A DNA stretch of 22,106 bases from an uncultured Bacilli bacterium (GTDB lineage Bacteria > Bacillota_I > Bacilli_A > RF39 > UBA660): contig CAKPAT010000006.1 of NCBI GenBank assembly GCA_934133155.1, forward strand, positions 1 through 22,106, read 5' to 3'. Both the position numbers and the translations under genes were made by a program. The notes under the pieces are model-generated. The model saw only the letters and a program-made list of their open reading frames with translations, made no database searches and had not been told where the DNA came from. Below are positions 1-6,717 of the stretch, piece by piece. Numbering within the stretch: position 1 is the stretch's first letter; each line of letters starts with the position of its first letter.

Positions 1-1105
1 CTAGACCATCTAGTATTTGATGTTCGCCTAATGCACCTAGTGTTGTTATTGATAAACTTTGTGTCTCACCTCTTGTGAATAATGCTGAGCCGTGTGTTCT
101 TGGAAGAAAATCTATTTCAGCAGAAAGTGGTCTTATTTCGTCCATTTTTCTGCCATCTGCTCTGGTGTGCTCATCGACGACTATTTTTCTAAATGTTTCG
201 TATTCTATTTCATTAAAAATCAAAGTTATTTTTGTTTTTTCTTCTTCCCAGTTTTCTTGATTTTTTTCTTCATATTCTTTTAAGATATCTTCTTTGATTT
301 TATCTAATGTACCATATTTTTCTAATTTATCTTTTATTCTTAAAGCTTCATTTATTTTATTTTCTATTTTACTTCTTACTTCTTCTTTTAACTTATCTTC
401 TATCTCAAGTTTTGGGTACTCCATTTTAGGTGAGCCTATTTCTTCAATTATTTTATTTTCAAATGCGATTAATTCTTTGATAGCTTCATGGCCAAACATT
501 AAAGCTTCTAGCATATCATCTTCATTTACTTCTTTTGCTGAAGATTCCACCATGTTGATGGCTTCCATTGTTCCAGCAACTGTTAAATCTATATCTGATT
601 TTTCAGCTTCCTCAGTAGTTGGGTTTATGATAAATTTTCCATCTACTCTACCTACTTTAACGCTGGCAACAGGTCCATTAAATGGGACTTTACTGATACA
701 TGTTGCTAGTGATGAGCCAAAAAGTGCAGTCATTTCTGGTGAGTTATCAGGATCTACTGATAAAACTGTATTGACTACTTGAACTTCATTTCTAAAGTCT
801 TCTGGGAAAAGTGGTCTCATTGGTCTATCGATCATTCTGGCAGCGAGTGTTGCTGCTTCACTTGGTCTACCTTCTCTTTTGATAAATCCACCTGGTATTT
901 TACCAACAGAGTATAGCTTTTCTTGGTATAAAACCATTAAAGGCATGAAATCAGATAATATATTAGCGTCTTTTGATACGACTGTTGTTGATAGAATTAC
1001 TGTATCGCCATATCTAACTAAAACAGCACCATCTGCTTGTTTGGCAACTTGTCCATGCTCAACAATTAATTTTCTTCCGTGGAAGTCCATTTCAAATTTT
1101 TGCAT
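1..1105 (-). CDS. pnp: Polyribonucleotide nucleotidyltransferase (PNPase), N-terminal half, cut by window edge
   Basis: PNPase is a phosphorolytic 3'-5' exoribonuclease of RNA turnover, working as a cytoplasmic trimer. I translated the minus strand from the ATG at 1105-1103, which has AAGGAGG just upstream (about 1111-1118). The frame stays open to the left edge, giving 368 codons of a protein usually near 700 aa. The first RNase PH domain is clear: GAVLVRYGDTVILSTTVVS near residues 25-45, then KREGRPSE and MIDRPMRPLFPE. An all-helical linker rich in Glu/Lys follows, then the start of the second RNase PH domain with LPRTHGSALFTRGETQ near residues 335-350. It lies directly downstream of rpsO, the conserved rpsO-pnp order, separated by 45 bases that carry a hairpin. 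The C-terminal KH and S1 domains would lie outside the window. Confidence 0.97.
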   Translation of the reverse strand, partial: MQKFEMDFHGRKLIVEHGQVAKQADGAVLVRYGDTVILSTTVVSKDANILSDFMPLMVLYQEKLYSVGKIPGGFIKREGRPSEAATLAARMIDRPMRPLFPEDFRNEVQVVNTVLSVDPDNSPEMTALFGSSLATCISKVPFNGPVASVKVGRVDGKFIINPTTEEAEKSDIDLTVAGTMEAINMVESSAKEVNEDDMLEALMFGHEAIKELIAFENKIIEEIGSPKMEYPKLEIEDKLKEEVRSKIENKINEALRIKDKLEKYGTLDKIKEDILKEYEEKNQENWEEEKTKITLIFNEIEYETFRKIVVDEHTRADGRKMDEIRPLSAEIDFLPRTHGSALFTRGETQSLSITTLGALGEHQILDGL

Positions 1106-1129
1106 ATTTTTCCTCCTTTATATTTAAAA

Positions 1130-1151
1130 GGACACCCTTATTTTGAGTGCC
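1130..1151 (-). other. Intercistronic hairpin between rpsO and pnp
   Basis: On the minus strand, GGCACTC pairs with GGGTGTCC across an AAAATAA loop: CACTC/GGGTG including one G-T pair, then GG/CC after a bulged T. The stem starts inside the rpsO stop codon. Only four Ts follow (CCTTTTAAATATAAAGG) before the pnp ribosome binding site, so it is a weak terminator at best. In other bacteria the rpsO-pnp junction is a site of RNase processing and PNPase autoregulation. A similar role here is inference. Confidence 0.4.
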
Positions 1152-1420
1152 TATTTTCTTAAACCTAATTGTTTAACGATTTCACGGTATCTTGTAACAT
1201 CTTTTTCTCTTAGATATTTCAATAAGCTTTTACGATGACCAACTTTCTTAAGTAAGCCTCTTCTTGAATGGAAATCGTGTTTATGAACTTTCAAATGTTC
1301 TGTAAGTTCTTTAATTTCTTCTGTTAAAATTGCGATTTGAACTTCAGCTGATCCAGTGTCACCTTCAGTTTTTGCATATTTTTTAACAATATCAGCTTTT
1401 TGTAATTTTGTTAAAGCCAT
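1151..1420 (-). CDS. rpsO: 30S ribosomal protein S15
   Basis: S15 binds the central domain of 16S rRNA early in 30S assembly. The 89 residues match the family's usual length from end to end. Characteristic segments are [17 protein letters not shown] near residues 20-36, [12 protein letters not shown] near 46-57 and [17 protein letters not shown] near 66-82. The start is fixed by AGGAGG six bases upstream of the ATG at 1420. It is followed by pnp, and preceded by an unknown six-gene cluster instead of the ribF often found there. The leader upstream has pairing potential consistent with S15 autoregulation. Confidence 0.98.
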   Translation of the reverse strand: MALTKLQKADIVKKYAKTEGDTGSAEVQIAILTEEIKELTEHLKVHKHDFHSRRGLLKKVGHRKSLLKYLREKDVTRYREIVKQLGLRK

Positions 1421-1498
1421 GTTTATGCCTCCTTTACTTTTAGTGTCTGCTTACTCCTAGATAAAAAGATGGAGTTCTTTTTGTCCAAGAGAAAGTAC
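1421..1498 (-). promoter_or_regulatory. Candidate rpsO leader (S15 autoregulatory RNA)
   Basis: From the predicted transcription start near 1498 to the rpsO start codon there are about 78 untranslated bases. On the minus strand ACTCC pairs perfectly with GGAGT across a 13-base loop. A GGAC...CTCC stretch and an ACTTT/AAAGT pairing close to the ribosome binding site offer alternative folds. S15 commonly represses its own translation by binding such leaders, whose structures differ among lineages. The function is inferred from position and pairing only. Confidence 0.4.
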
Positions 1499-1504
1499 AT
1501 TATT

Positions 1505-1533
1505 AATATACACTAGTATTTAATTTAAATCAA
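1505..1533 (-). promoter_or_regulatory. Promoter of rpsO-pnp
   Basis: The minus strand reads TTGATT (1533-1528), a 17-base spacer, then TATATT (1510-1505), a good sigma-A type match. The -35 box overlaps the stop codon of the preceding unknown gene, for which I see no separate terminator. Read-through from the upstream cluster is therefore also possible. Confidence 0.6.
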
Positions 1534-2582
1534 CGTTTTTTTGTTTTTTGTTTACTTTTTTTAGGTTCTTCTACTTGGTTACTTCTTAATACATCTAAAT
1601 AAAACTGAATATTGTCTTCATTAATTGGTGTTTTTGATTTTATAGGTGTATTTGTCTCTTCTTTTGGCGTGCTTTCTTCCGGTTTTTCAGTGTATTTCAT
1701 AGCAAGCTTTTCAGCGTCGTCTAAGATTAAGCATGGAACATATCTTCCTTCATTTGAAAGTTGTTGGGCTAAAGATTGGTACGTTTCAATTAATCTTTGA
1801 CTTTTTTGGATCAATGCGACAATATCCCTGTTTTGAGCTTTGAGTTTTTCATCAGTAACAATTTTATTTTGTTCTTGCATACTTTTTAAAACAAGCTCTT
1901 TTCTTTTAGTTTCTTTAAGTATTTCTTCATCTAATTTAGTTACGACCTCTAGCTGCATCTTAGGAAAGGCATCACTTTTTGAAAGTTCGCACTTTTTATC
2001 TTTTAGTTTTTCTTCTTTTTTGTCTAAGTAATATTTGAGAAGTAATTTTAGACCTGATAATTCGTCTAGTTCCGCTAGTATTCCTCCTTTATAAAAACTA
2101 TATATGAGAATTGGGAAAATTGACAAAAAGTAATAGCCTACATATCCGCCAGCATCTGTGACGGCCTCTAAGGAAGGTGCAAATACTGGAGCTAAGGCAA
2201 TAATGGTAGCTATGATTGATATTACTTTTAATACTTCTATTACTTTTTCTGTCTTCCAAGATGTGTTTGTTCTTTTTACTATTAGAAAGTGAATTAATCT
2301 TTGCATTTTATTTGGTTTAAAATATTTTCTCATTTTTTTAGGAAGTACTTTTTTATCGGCATTATCAATTACATTGTCTACGTGATATGAAGTATGATTT
2401 AGATAATCAGACATGATGTTGCTTCTTGTTTGAGCAAGCTTTTCGGAAGTTTGCTCTAAATCTAATTGGACTATTTTATCTTCTGGCTTAATACTTGTTA
2501 AAGCTTCTTCTAAAGAGGATTGTGTTTCAGCATACTTTATTTGTATTTCTTTTATTCTAGCATAAATTTTTTGAATTTCCAT
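1530..2582 (-). CDS. Unknown two-TM coiled-coil protein, last gene of the six-gene cluster (paralogue of the next two)
   Basis: I do not recognise a named family. The 350 residues show a charged, heptad-like N-terminus (1-60) and a conserved block at about 53-110 (RSNIMSDYLNHT, then KKMRKYFKPNKMQRLI). Two membrane segments lie near 115-134 and 144-165. A long charged coiled coil follows (about 175-275), then a Glu/Pro/Thr-rich, strongly basic tail ending KSKQKTKKR. The same N-terminal block occurs in the upstream 293-aa protein (RENITKDINNHT..., KDVRKIAHPSKISKL), so the two are paralogues. There is no signal peptide, so both ends may be cytoplasmic around a membrane hairpin. The ATG overlaps the previous stop by one base (TAATG), suggesting translational coupling. 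Confidence 0.88.
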   Translation of the reverse strand: MEIQKIYARIKEIQIKYAETQSSLEEALTSIKPEDKIVQLDLEQTSEKLAQTRSNIMSDYLNHTSYHVDNVIDNADKKVLPKKMRKYFKPNKMQRLIHFLIVKRTNTSWKTEKVIEVLKVISIIATIIALAPVFAPSLEAVTDAGGYVGYYFLSIFPILIYSFYKGGILAELDELSGLKLLLKYYLDKKEEKLKDKKCELSKSDAFPKMQLEVVTKLDEEILKETKRKELVLKSMQEQNKIVTDEKLKAQNRDIVALIQKSQRLIETYQSLAQQLSNEGRYVPCLILDDAEKLAMKYTEKPEESTPKEETNTPIKSKTPINEDNIQFYLDVLRSNQVEEPKKSKQKTKKR

Positions 2583-3463
2583 TATTTTCTTCCTTTCCTT
2601 TTTTGGAAGCCCATAGACTCACCATCTGGAATTACTGGAAGTTTTCTTGTCATATCAGGAATCACTTCACCTTCGGCAAATAATATTGATATTAATCTAT
2701 TTTTTTCATGTAACAAGTTTTCTTTTCTATCTAGCAAATTTTGTATTATTCTATTTTGTCTCATTAAATCTTTATCATGAGCTTGCTCACGTTTTAACAT
2801 TTCTATTCTTCCGTCTTCATTATTGCTTTCTTCAATTATTTTTCTATCAATGTTATTTACGGCTTCTATTTCTAAATCATGATATCTATTACTTCTTATT
2901 AGTCCTTTTAATACTTCATTTTCTTCTTCTTCTTTTTCTTCTAACGCAACTTCACAAAAGCCTTTGAAAAGTGATATATCACCATATTTTCTATAAATGA
3001 TACATTCTACTGTTTCGGTAATTACAATAGCGGGGAGGAAAAAAAGCATAAGTATTGCGTTTCCAGAAAAGAGACCGGTAATTAAAAATACACTAATTAG
3101 AATTCTTTTGACACATTCAAGATTTATATCTGTTTTTCTGGTTGTTTTTATTCTTTTTTTTGCTATTTTTGTAAATAATTTAGATATTTTACTTGGATGA
3201 GCAATTTTTCTAACATCTTTTGATAATGATTTTTCTTTAGCGTGCTTAATTACTTCGTAAACACTATTTGCCGTGTGATTATTAATATCTTTTGTTATAT
3301 TTTCTCTTACACTTGTAAGTTCTGGTATGCTTGCTCTTGGAGTTTCTTTTTCTTTTTCTTTTCTTATCTTAGGTTTTCTTAAAATTCTTCTTAATTCTTC
3401 ATCAATTTTATTTATTTCATTTGAAATTTCATTTATTCTTTGATAAATTTCTTGCACATTCAT
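2582..3463 (-). CDS. Unknown two-TM coiled-coil protein, fifth gene of the six-gene cluster
   Basis: The family is not recognised. This 293-aa protein has a coiled coil at 1-30, a paralogous block at 53-110 (NHTANSVYEVIKHA, then HPSKISKLFTKIAKKR) and two hydrophobic segments near 117-135 and 136-155. A long Glu/Lys/Asn-rich coiled coil follows (about 170-265), with a short FAEGEVIPD stretch and a basic end, FQKRKGRK. The downstream gene has the equivalent features in the same order, including SNEGRYVP opposite FAEGEVIP. AAGGAG precedes the ATG. The start lies two bases after the previous stop and the end overlaps the next start by one base, so the cluster is probably translated as a coupled unit. 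A structural or scaffolding membrane role is a guess. Confidence 0.87.
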   Translation of the reverse strand: MNVQEIYQRINEISNEINKIDEELRRILRKPKIRKEKEKETPRASIPELTSVRENITKDINNHTANSVYEVIKHAKEKSLSKDVRKIAHPSKISKLFTKIAKKRIKTTRKTDINLECVKRILISVFLITGLFSGNAILMLFFLPAIVITETVECIIYRKYGDISLFKGFCEVALEEKEEEENEVLKGLIRSNRYHDLEIEAVNNIDRKIIEESNNEDGRIEMLKREQAHDKDLMRQNRIIQNLLDRKENLLHEKNRLISILFAEGEVIPDMTRKLPVIPDGESMGFQKRKGRK

Positions 3464-3465
3464 TT

Positions 3466-4200
3466 TTATTTTCTCCTTAATGTTTTTTGATTTCCTTTTT
3501 CTTCTTTAGACTGAATTATACTGTTCATTATTTCATTATATTCTTGATTAAGACTGGCTTTTTCAATTTGAAGTTCTAGAAAGTAATCTTCATTTAATGC
3601 TTCTATATTTGGTGTTTGACTTAATATTTCTTCTTTTTGCATGATTTTACTATCAATAATATCAATTGCTTTTGATTTGATTTTTTTATCTTTTAAGTAT
3701 TCAAGTACTTCTTCATCTTCTTTTTCAATATGTTTACCTAATATGAGTTTTGTTAGTCTAATGTTTGGATTAATAATGCTGACTGTTCCTATAATCATTA
3801 GAAATATAGCAATGGCTGGTGAAAAAGGTATTTTTAAAAGAAAAGTTAAAAAACCTATTAAAATATAAAGTGATGTATTTAAAACTGCTGAATTATTTTG
3901 ATAAATTTTACGAATTTTTCTTTTTATTTTATTTGGATAAAAATAATTTTGAATTTTTTCAGAAAAGATTTTTTTTGAAAAAAGTGGGATAATTTTTTTA
4001 GCTTGATGAATAGATAATGGTTTTGATAGTAATTCTTCTTTTAATCTTTCTAATCTAGCTTTTTCTATTTTAGCTTTTTCTATTTCTTCTTTTTTTGTTT
4101 TATTTTGGGAATTTTCGATAAGCATTTGGGATAATTCTTTTTCAATTTCATTTATTCTATCTTTAATGTCTTTTATTTGATTGAAGTTTATTTTTGACAT
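3466..4200 (-). CDS. Unknown two-TM coiled-coil protein, fourth gene of the six-gene cluster
   Basis: The family is not recognised. In 244 residues the order is: coiled coil at 5-60, a basic segment at 66-102 containing YFYPNKIKRKIRKIY, two membrane helices near 107-124 and 127-145, a second coiled coil at 155-235, and a basic tail ending KTLRRK. The YFYPNKIKR stretch matches YFKPNKMQR in the 350-aa protein, placing it in the same family although the rest has diverged. The predicted start has AAGGGAAG upstream. It overlaps the previous gene by 13 bases and is followed two bases later by the next start. Confidence 0.86.
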   Translation of the reverse strand: MSKINFNQIKDIKDRINEIEKELSQMLIENSQNKTKKEEIEKAKIEKARLERLKEELLSKPLSIHQAKKIIPLFSKKIFSEKIQNYFYPNKIKRKIRKIYQNNSAVLNTSLYILIGFLTFLLKIPFSPAIAIFLMIIGTVSIINPNIRLTKLILGKHIEKEDEEVLEYLKDKKIKSKAIDIIDSKIMQKEEILSQTPNIEALNEDYFLELQIEKASLNQEYNEIMNSIIQSKEEKGNQKTLRRK

Positions 4201-4730
4201 TTTTTTCTTCCCTTCGTTAATGTTTTGGTTTTTTCTATGTAAGGGATATTTACTGGAGTTATATCATGCTTTATTTCTCTTTTAGCACTTTTGATTTTTT
4301 CTTCTTTTTCAGCTTTTTTTATTTCTAAGTTTACAAGCATTTCTTCTATTTGACTTTTACTATAACTTCTTTTTTGATTGATGGTAAAAATGGTTAAATT
4401 AGCACCTATTATAGATAGGCCTAGTAAGGATGCTGAAATGATTTCAGTGCCTGGATTTAACATAAAAATGATAATAGCTAGGACTGTAATTAGGGCTAAT
4501 ATTTGAGATATTCTTTGTTTGATTTTACTTTGATATATATCTTCTTCCTCGGTTAAGTGCTTTTTAAATAATGTTTTTAAAACTTTACTCCATGTTATTT
4601 TTTGACACTTTTGTCTTAGGTTATGATTTAAAATTATTCTTAGGTTTTCTATTTCACTAATTTCTTTTTCATTTTTTTCTATTAATTTTTCATATCCTTC
4701 TATTACTTCTTCAGATAAATCTTCTCTCAT
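4188..4730 (-). CDS. Unknown two-TM coiled-coil protein, third gene of the six-gene cluster
   Basis: The family is not recognised. The 180 residues comprise an acidic helical N-terminus (1-45), a basic patch with WSKVLKTLFKKHL near 47-59, two hydrophobic segments near 74-91 and 96-117, a charged helix at 122-155, and a basic C-terminus ending KGRKKCQK. The layout repeats that of its neighbours in shorter form, but sequence identity to them is not obvious by eye. The ATG overlaps the previous gene's TGA as ATGA, with AAAGGA upstream. Common ancestry with the others is inferred from layout and context. Confidence 0.84.
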   Translation of the reverse strand: MREDLSEEVIEGYEKLIEKNEKEISEIENLRIILNHNLRQKCQKITWSKVLKTLFKKHLTEEEDIYQSKIKQRISQILALITVLAIIIFMLNPGTEIISASLLGLSIIGANLTIFTINQKRSYSKSQIEEMLVNLEIKKAEKEEKIKSAKREIKHDITPVNIPYIEKTKTLTKGRKKCQK

Positions 4731-5038
4731 AATTTTTTTCCTTTCATTTTTTCTTCATATTCATAGCATTCGTCTTCTAATAAGTTTTTATTTTTTGAAA
4801 GTGAAGCGATATATGCTTGCACTAAAATGGTATATAAACTACTGCCAATTCCCATGATTGAGGCAGATATTTTTAGATTTGGTAAGCAACTTATAACAGA
4901 TATAACTTCAGCAATTAATGACGTGGTTATTAAAATTAGACCACCTGTTCTATGAATTTTAGTTTTTTCTAAGCTTATTTTTAAGCTTTCTAATTCTTTT
5001 TTATTTATTTGGTATATGATTTCTGGTTTTTCTTGCAT
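4727..5038 (-). CDS. Unknown small two-TM protein, second gene of the six-gene cluster
   Basis: This is the shortest member, 103 aa and not recognised. It has a charged N-terminal helix (1-30), two hydrophobic helices near 32-51 and 56-79 with short polar ends, and a charged tail ending KMKGKKL. A 2TM plus coiled-coil layout of this size recalls SLATT-type 2TM proteins of nucleotide-signalling conflict systems, but no partner nucleotidyltransferase or SLOG gene lies nearby, so I do not assign it. GAAGGAGA lies upstream of the ATG. It overlaps the preceding gene by 34 bases and the next by 4, which argues that it is really translated despite its size. Confidence 0.8.
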   Translation of the reverse strand: MQEKPEIIYQINKKELESLKISLEKTKIHRTGGLILITTSLIAEVISVISCLPNLKISASIMGIGSSLYTILVQAYIASLSKNKNLLEDECYEYEEKMKGKKL

Positions 5039-5802
5039 ATTTCTTCTCCTTCTATATTTTCTTCTAAGGCATTATAAAGTATTTGAATGTCTATGGTTAA
5101 TTCTTGTTTTTGTTTAAGCAGTATTTCTCTTTGCACTTCTATTGGGCTAAATCTCAATACTTTCGTTTTCCCCTTTTTTTCTTTTCTTTTTTCTTCTAAA
5201 TCGTTTTCTAAGCTTTTAAGCATAACATGATATATATCTTCTTTTTTGTTTTTGTTGAAATATTTTTTTAATATTTTTTGATGTCTTTCTTGAACTATCA
5301 TGTCATAAAAATTTGGTACGAAATCAACAAATGCAAAATTCATGGCTGTTAGACACACCCATATAACAATATTTATTATATCGTGAGTTGCACCAACTAC
5401 AGGAAATAAAACTAAACTTAATATAGAAAGTATTTCAAACATTATTTTTATTTTTTTTTCTTTGTTTTGGTATTCAGTATCACTTATAATGTATTTTTTT
5501 ATTTTTTGTATTTTTCTTGGAAGTTTTTGTGCTTCTTTTAAATATTTCTTTTGCCAGTATTTTTGACTTTTAATTTTAGAAAAGCTTTCTTGATCTTTAG
5601 ATATATACGCTTCTTTTAGGCTTTCAGCTTTTCCTTCTAGAGTTCCGATTTCTTTTTCTATATTAAATGCATCATCACTATAGGCTCCTTTTTGAATGTA
5701 ATATTGTCTTTGCAGGCTATCTATTTTTTGGTTTATAAATTCTCTTTGCCGTCTTTTTTCACTTATTAGTTCTAGTATTTCATCATTTGTTTTAGTATTC
5801 AT
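5005..5802 (-). CDS. Unknown two-TM coiled-coil protein, first gene of the six-gene cluster
   Basis: The family is not recognised. The 265 residues show a long charged coiled coil with Gln/Arg/Lys heptads (5-100), a very basic stretch near 93-104, two membrane helices near 118-138 and 141-162, then charged helices (168-250). The end is basic (CKKNQKSYTK). It is the promoter-proximal gene: TTGACA and TATAAT lie just upstream, and AAAGGA precedes the ATG at 5802 by about seven bases. It overlaps the next start by 34 bases. It shares the coil-2TM-coil-basic-tail plan with the five downstream genes but lacks a clear copy of the PNK motif seen in the later ones. Confidence 0.86.
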   Translation of the reverse strand: MNTKTNDEILELISEKRRQREFINQKIDSLQRQYYIQKGAYSDDAFNIEKEIGTLEGKAESLKEAYISKDQESFSKIKSQKYWQKKYLKEAQKLPRKIQKIKKYIISDTEYQNKEKKIKIMFEILSILSLVLFPVVGATHDIINIVIWVCLTAMNFAFVDFVPNFYDMIVQERHQKILKKYFNKNKKEDIYHVMLKSLENDLEEKRKEKKGKTKVLRFSPIEVQREILLKQKQELTIDIQILYNALEENIEGEEICKKNQKSYTK

Positions 5803-5826
5803 ATTTTTTTCCTTTCGTGGGATACT

Positions 5827-5854
5827 ATTATATTCTTTTTTTGTAATTTGTCAA
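5827..5854 (-). promoter_or_regulatory. Promoter of the six-gene membrane cluster
   Basis: The minus strand has a perfect -35 TTGACA (5854-5849), a 16-base spacer, and a perfect -10 TATAAT (5832-5827). Predicted transcription starts near 5820, leaving a leader of about 17 bases with AAAGGA. It follows the truB terminator, so the cluster is an independent transcription unit. The near-consensus boxes suggest substantial expression. Confidence 0.8.
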
Positions 5855-5862
5855 ATTTACAC

Positions 5863-5894
5863 AAAAAAGTATTACTTTATTTTCAGTAATACTT
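5863..5894 (-). terminator. Intrinsic terminator of cysS-truB
   Basis: On the minus strand AAGTATTACT and AGTAATACTT form a perfect 10-bp stem around an 8-base loop, followed by a run of Ts (the A-run at 5863-5868 on the plus strand). The stem contains the last truB codons and its TAA stop. Confidence 0.8.
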
Positions 5895-6717
5895 CAATTT
5901 TCATGACATTACCATCTTTTTTATAGATCGCAAGTTCTTCATTTCCATCTAAAAAGAGAACTTTATTTGGGTAATTTCCAGTTAGTTTTGCACCATTTAA
6001 AATTTTTTCTTTTTCATTTGTCTGCATACTTGAAATATCTAAAACATCTTTTATTTTTAAAAGTTTGGTATCTTTAGTTATCTCTTCTAAATTTAAACAA
6101 TCTTCTATTTTAAATATACCTTGTTTAGTTCTTTGTAAATTACTCATTGTACCAATAACATTTAGTTCTTTTAAAATATCATTTATTAAACTTCTAATAT
6201 ATGTTCCTTTTGTTACTAGGGCTTTAAAGGTGAATTTATTTTCTTTAAATTCTAAAAGCTCTATTTTTTTTATAGTGACAGTTTTTGTGGGCACGTCAAC
6301 TTTCTCGCCTTTTCTGGCATACTCATATAATTTCTTGCCATCTATTTTGACAGCAGAATATAAAGGGACTTTCTGATCATAGGTTTTTTCAAAACTTTTT
6401 AAAACTTTTAGTAAACTTTCTTTATCTATTTTTTCTTCTTTTTCTTCTAAAATTTTACCAGTTATATCAAGTGTGTCTGTTTTGATTCCTAAAGTGACTT
6501 CGGCGATGTATTCTTTTTCTTTACTTGCTAGGATTTCATTTAGTTTGGTGTATCTATTTAATGTGATAACTAAGACACCAGTGGCTAGAGGATCTAATGT
6601 GCCACTATGGCCGACTTTTTTTGTCCCATATATTTTGCTTATTTTGTTTACAACATCTCTACTAGTTATGTCTTTAGGCTTATTTATTAAAATAAGGCCG
6701 TTATTTAATGAGTTCAA
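5872..6717 (-). CDS. truB: tRNA pseudouridine(55) synthase TruB
   Basis: TruB isomerises U55 to pseudouridine in the T loop of tRNAs. The 281 residues carry the family motifs in order: GLILINKPKDITSRDVV near 7-23, GHSGTLDPLATGVLVI at 36-51 with catalytic Asp42, VPLYSAVKIDGKKLYEYARKGE near 117-138 and KGTYIRSLINDI near 170-181. The C-terminal PUA-like part is short. The start at 6717 lies inside the end of cysS (17-base overlap), so the two are one operon. Downstream in many Bacillota come ribF and rpsO. Here a terminator and an unknown cluster intervene. Confidence 0.96.
   Translation of the reverse strand: MNSLNNGLILINKPKDITSRDVVNKISKIYGTKKVGHSGTLDPLATGVLVITLNRYTKLNEILASKEKEYIAEVTLGIKTDTLDITGKILEEKEEKIDKESLLKVLKSFEKTYDQKVPLYSAVKIDGKKLYEYARKGEKVDVPTKTVTIKKIELLEFKENKFTFKALVTKGTYIRSLINDILKELNVIGTMSNLQRTKQGIFKIEDCLNLEEITKDTKLLKIKDVLDISSMQTNEKEKILNGAKLTGNYPNKVLFLDGNEELAIYKKDGNVMKIEVLLKIK

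Noticed and set aside
294..782. A long plus-strand open frame opposite pnp
   Set aside because: It is antisense to a clear PNPase domain, has no ribosome binding site, and its product is low-complexity Ser/Ile/Phe, as expected from the complement of an AT-rich gene.
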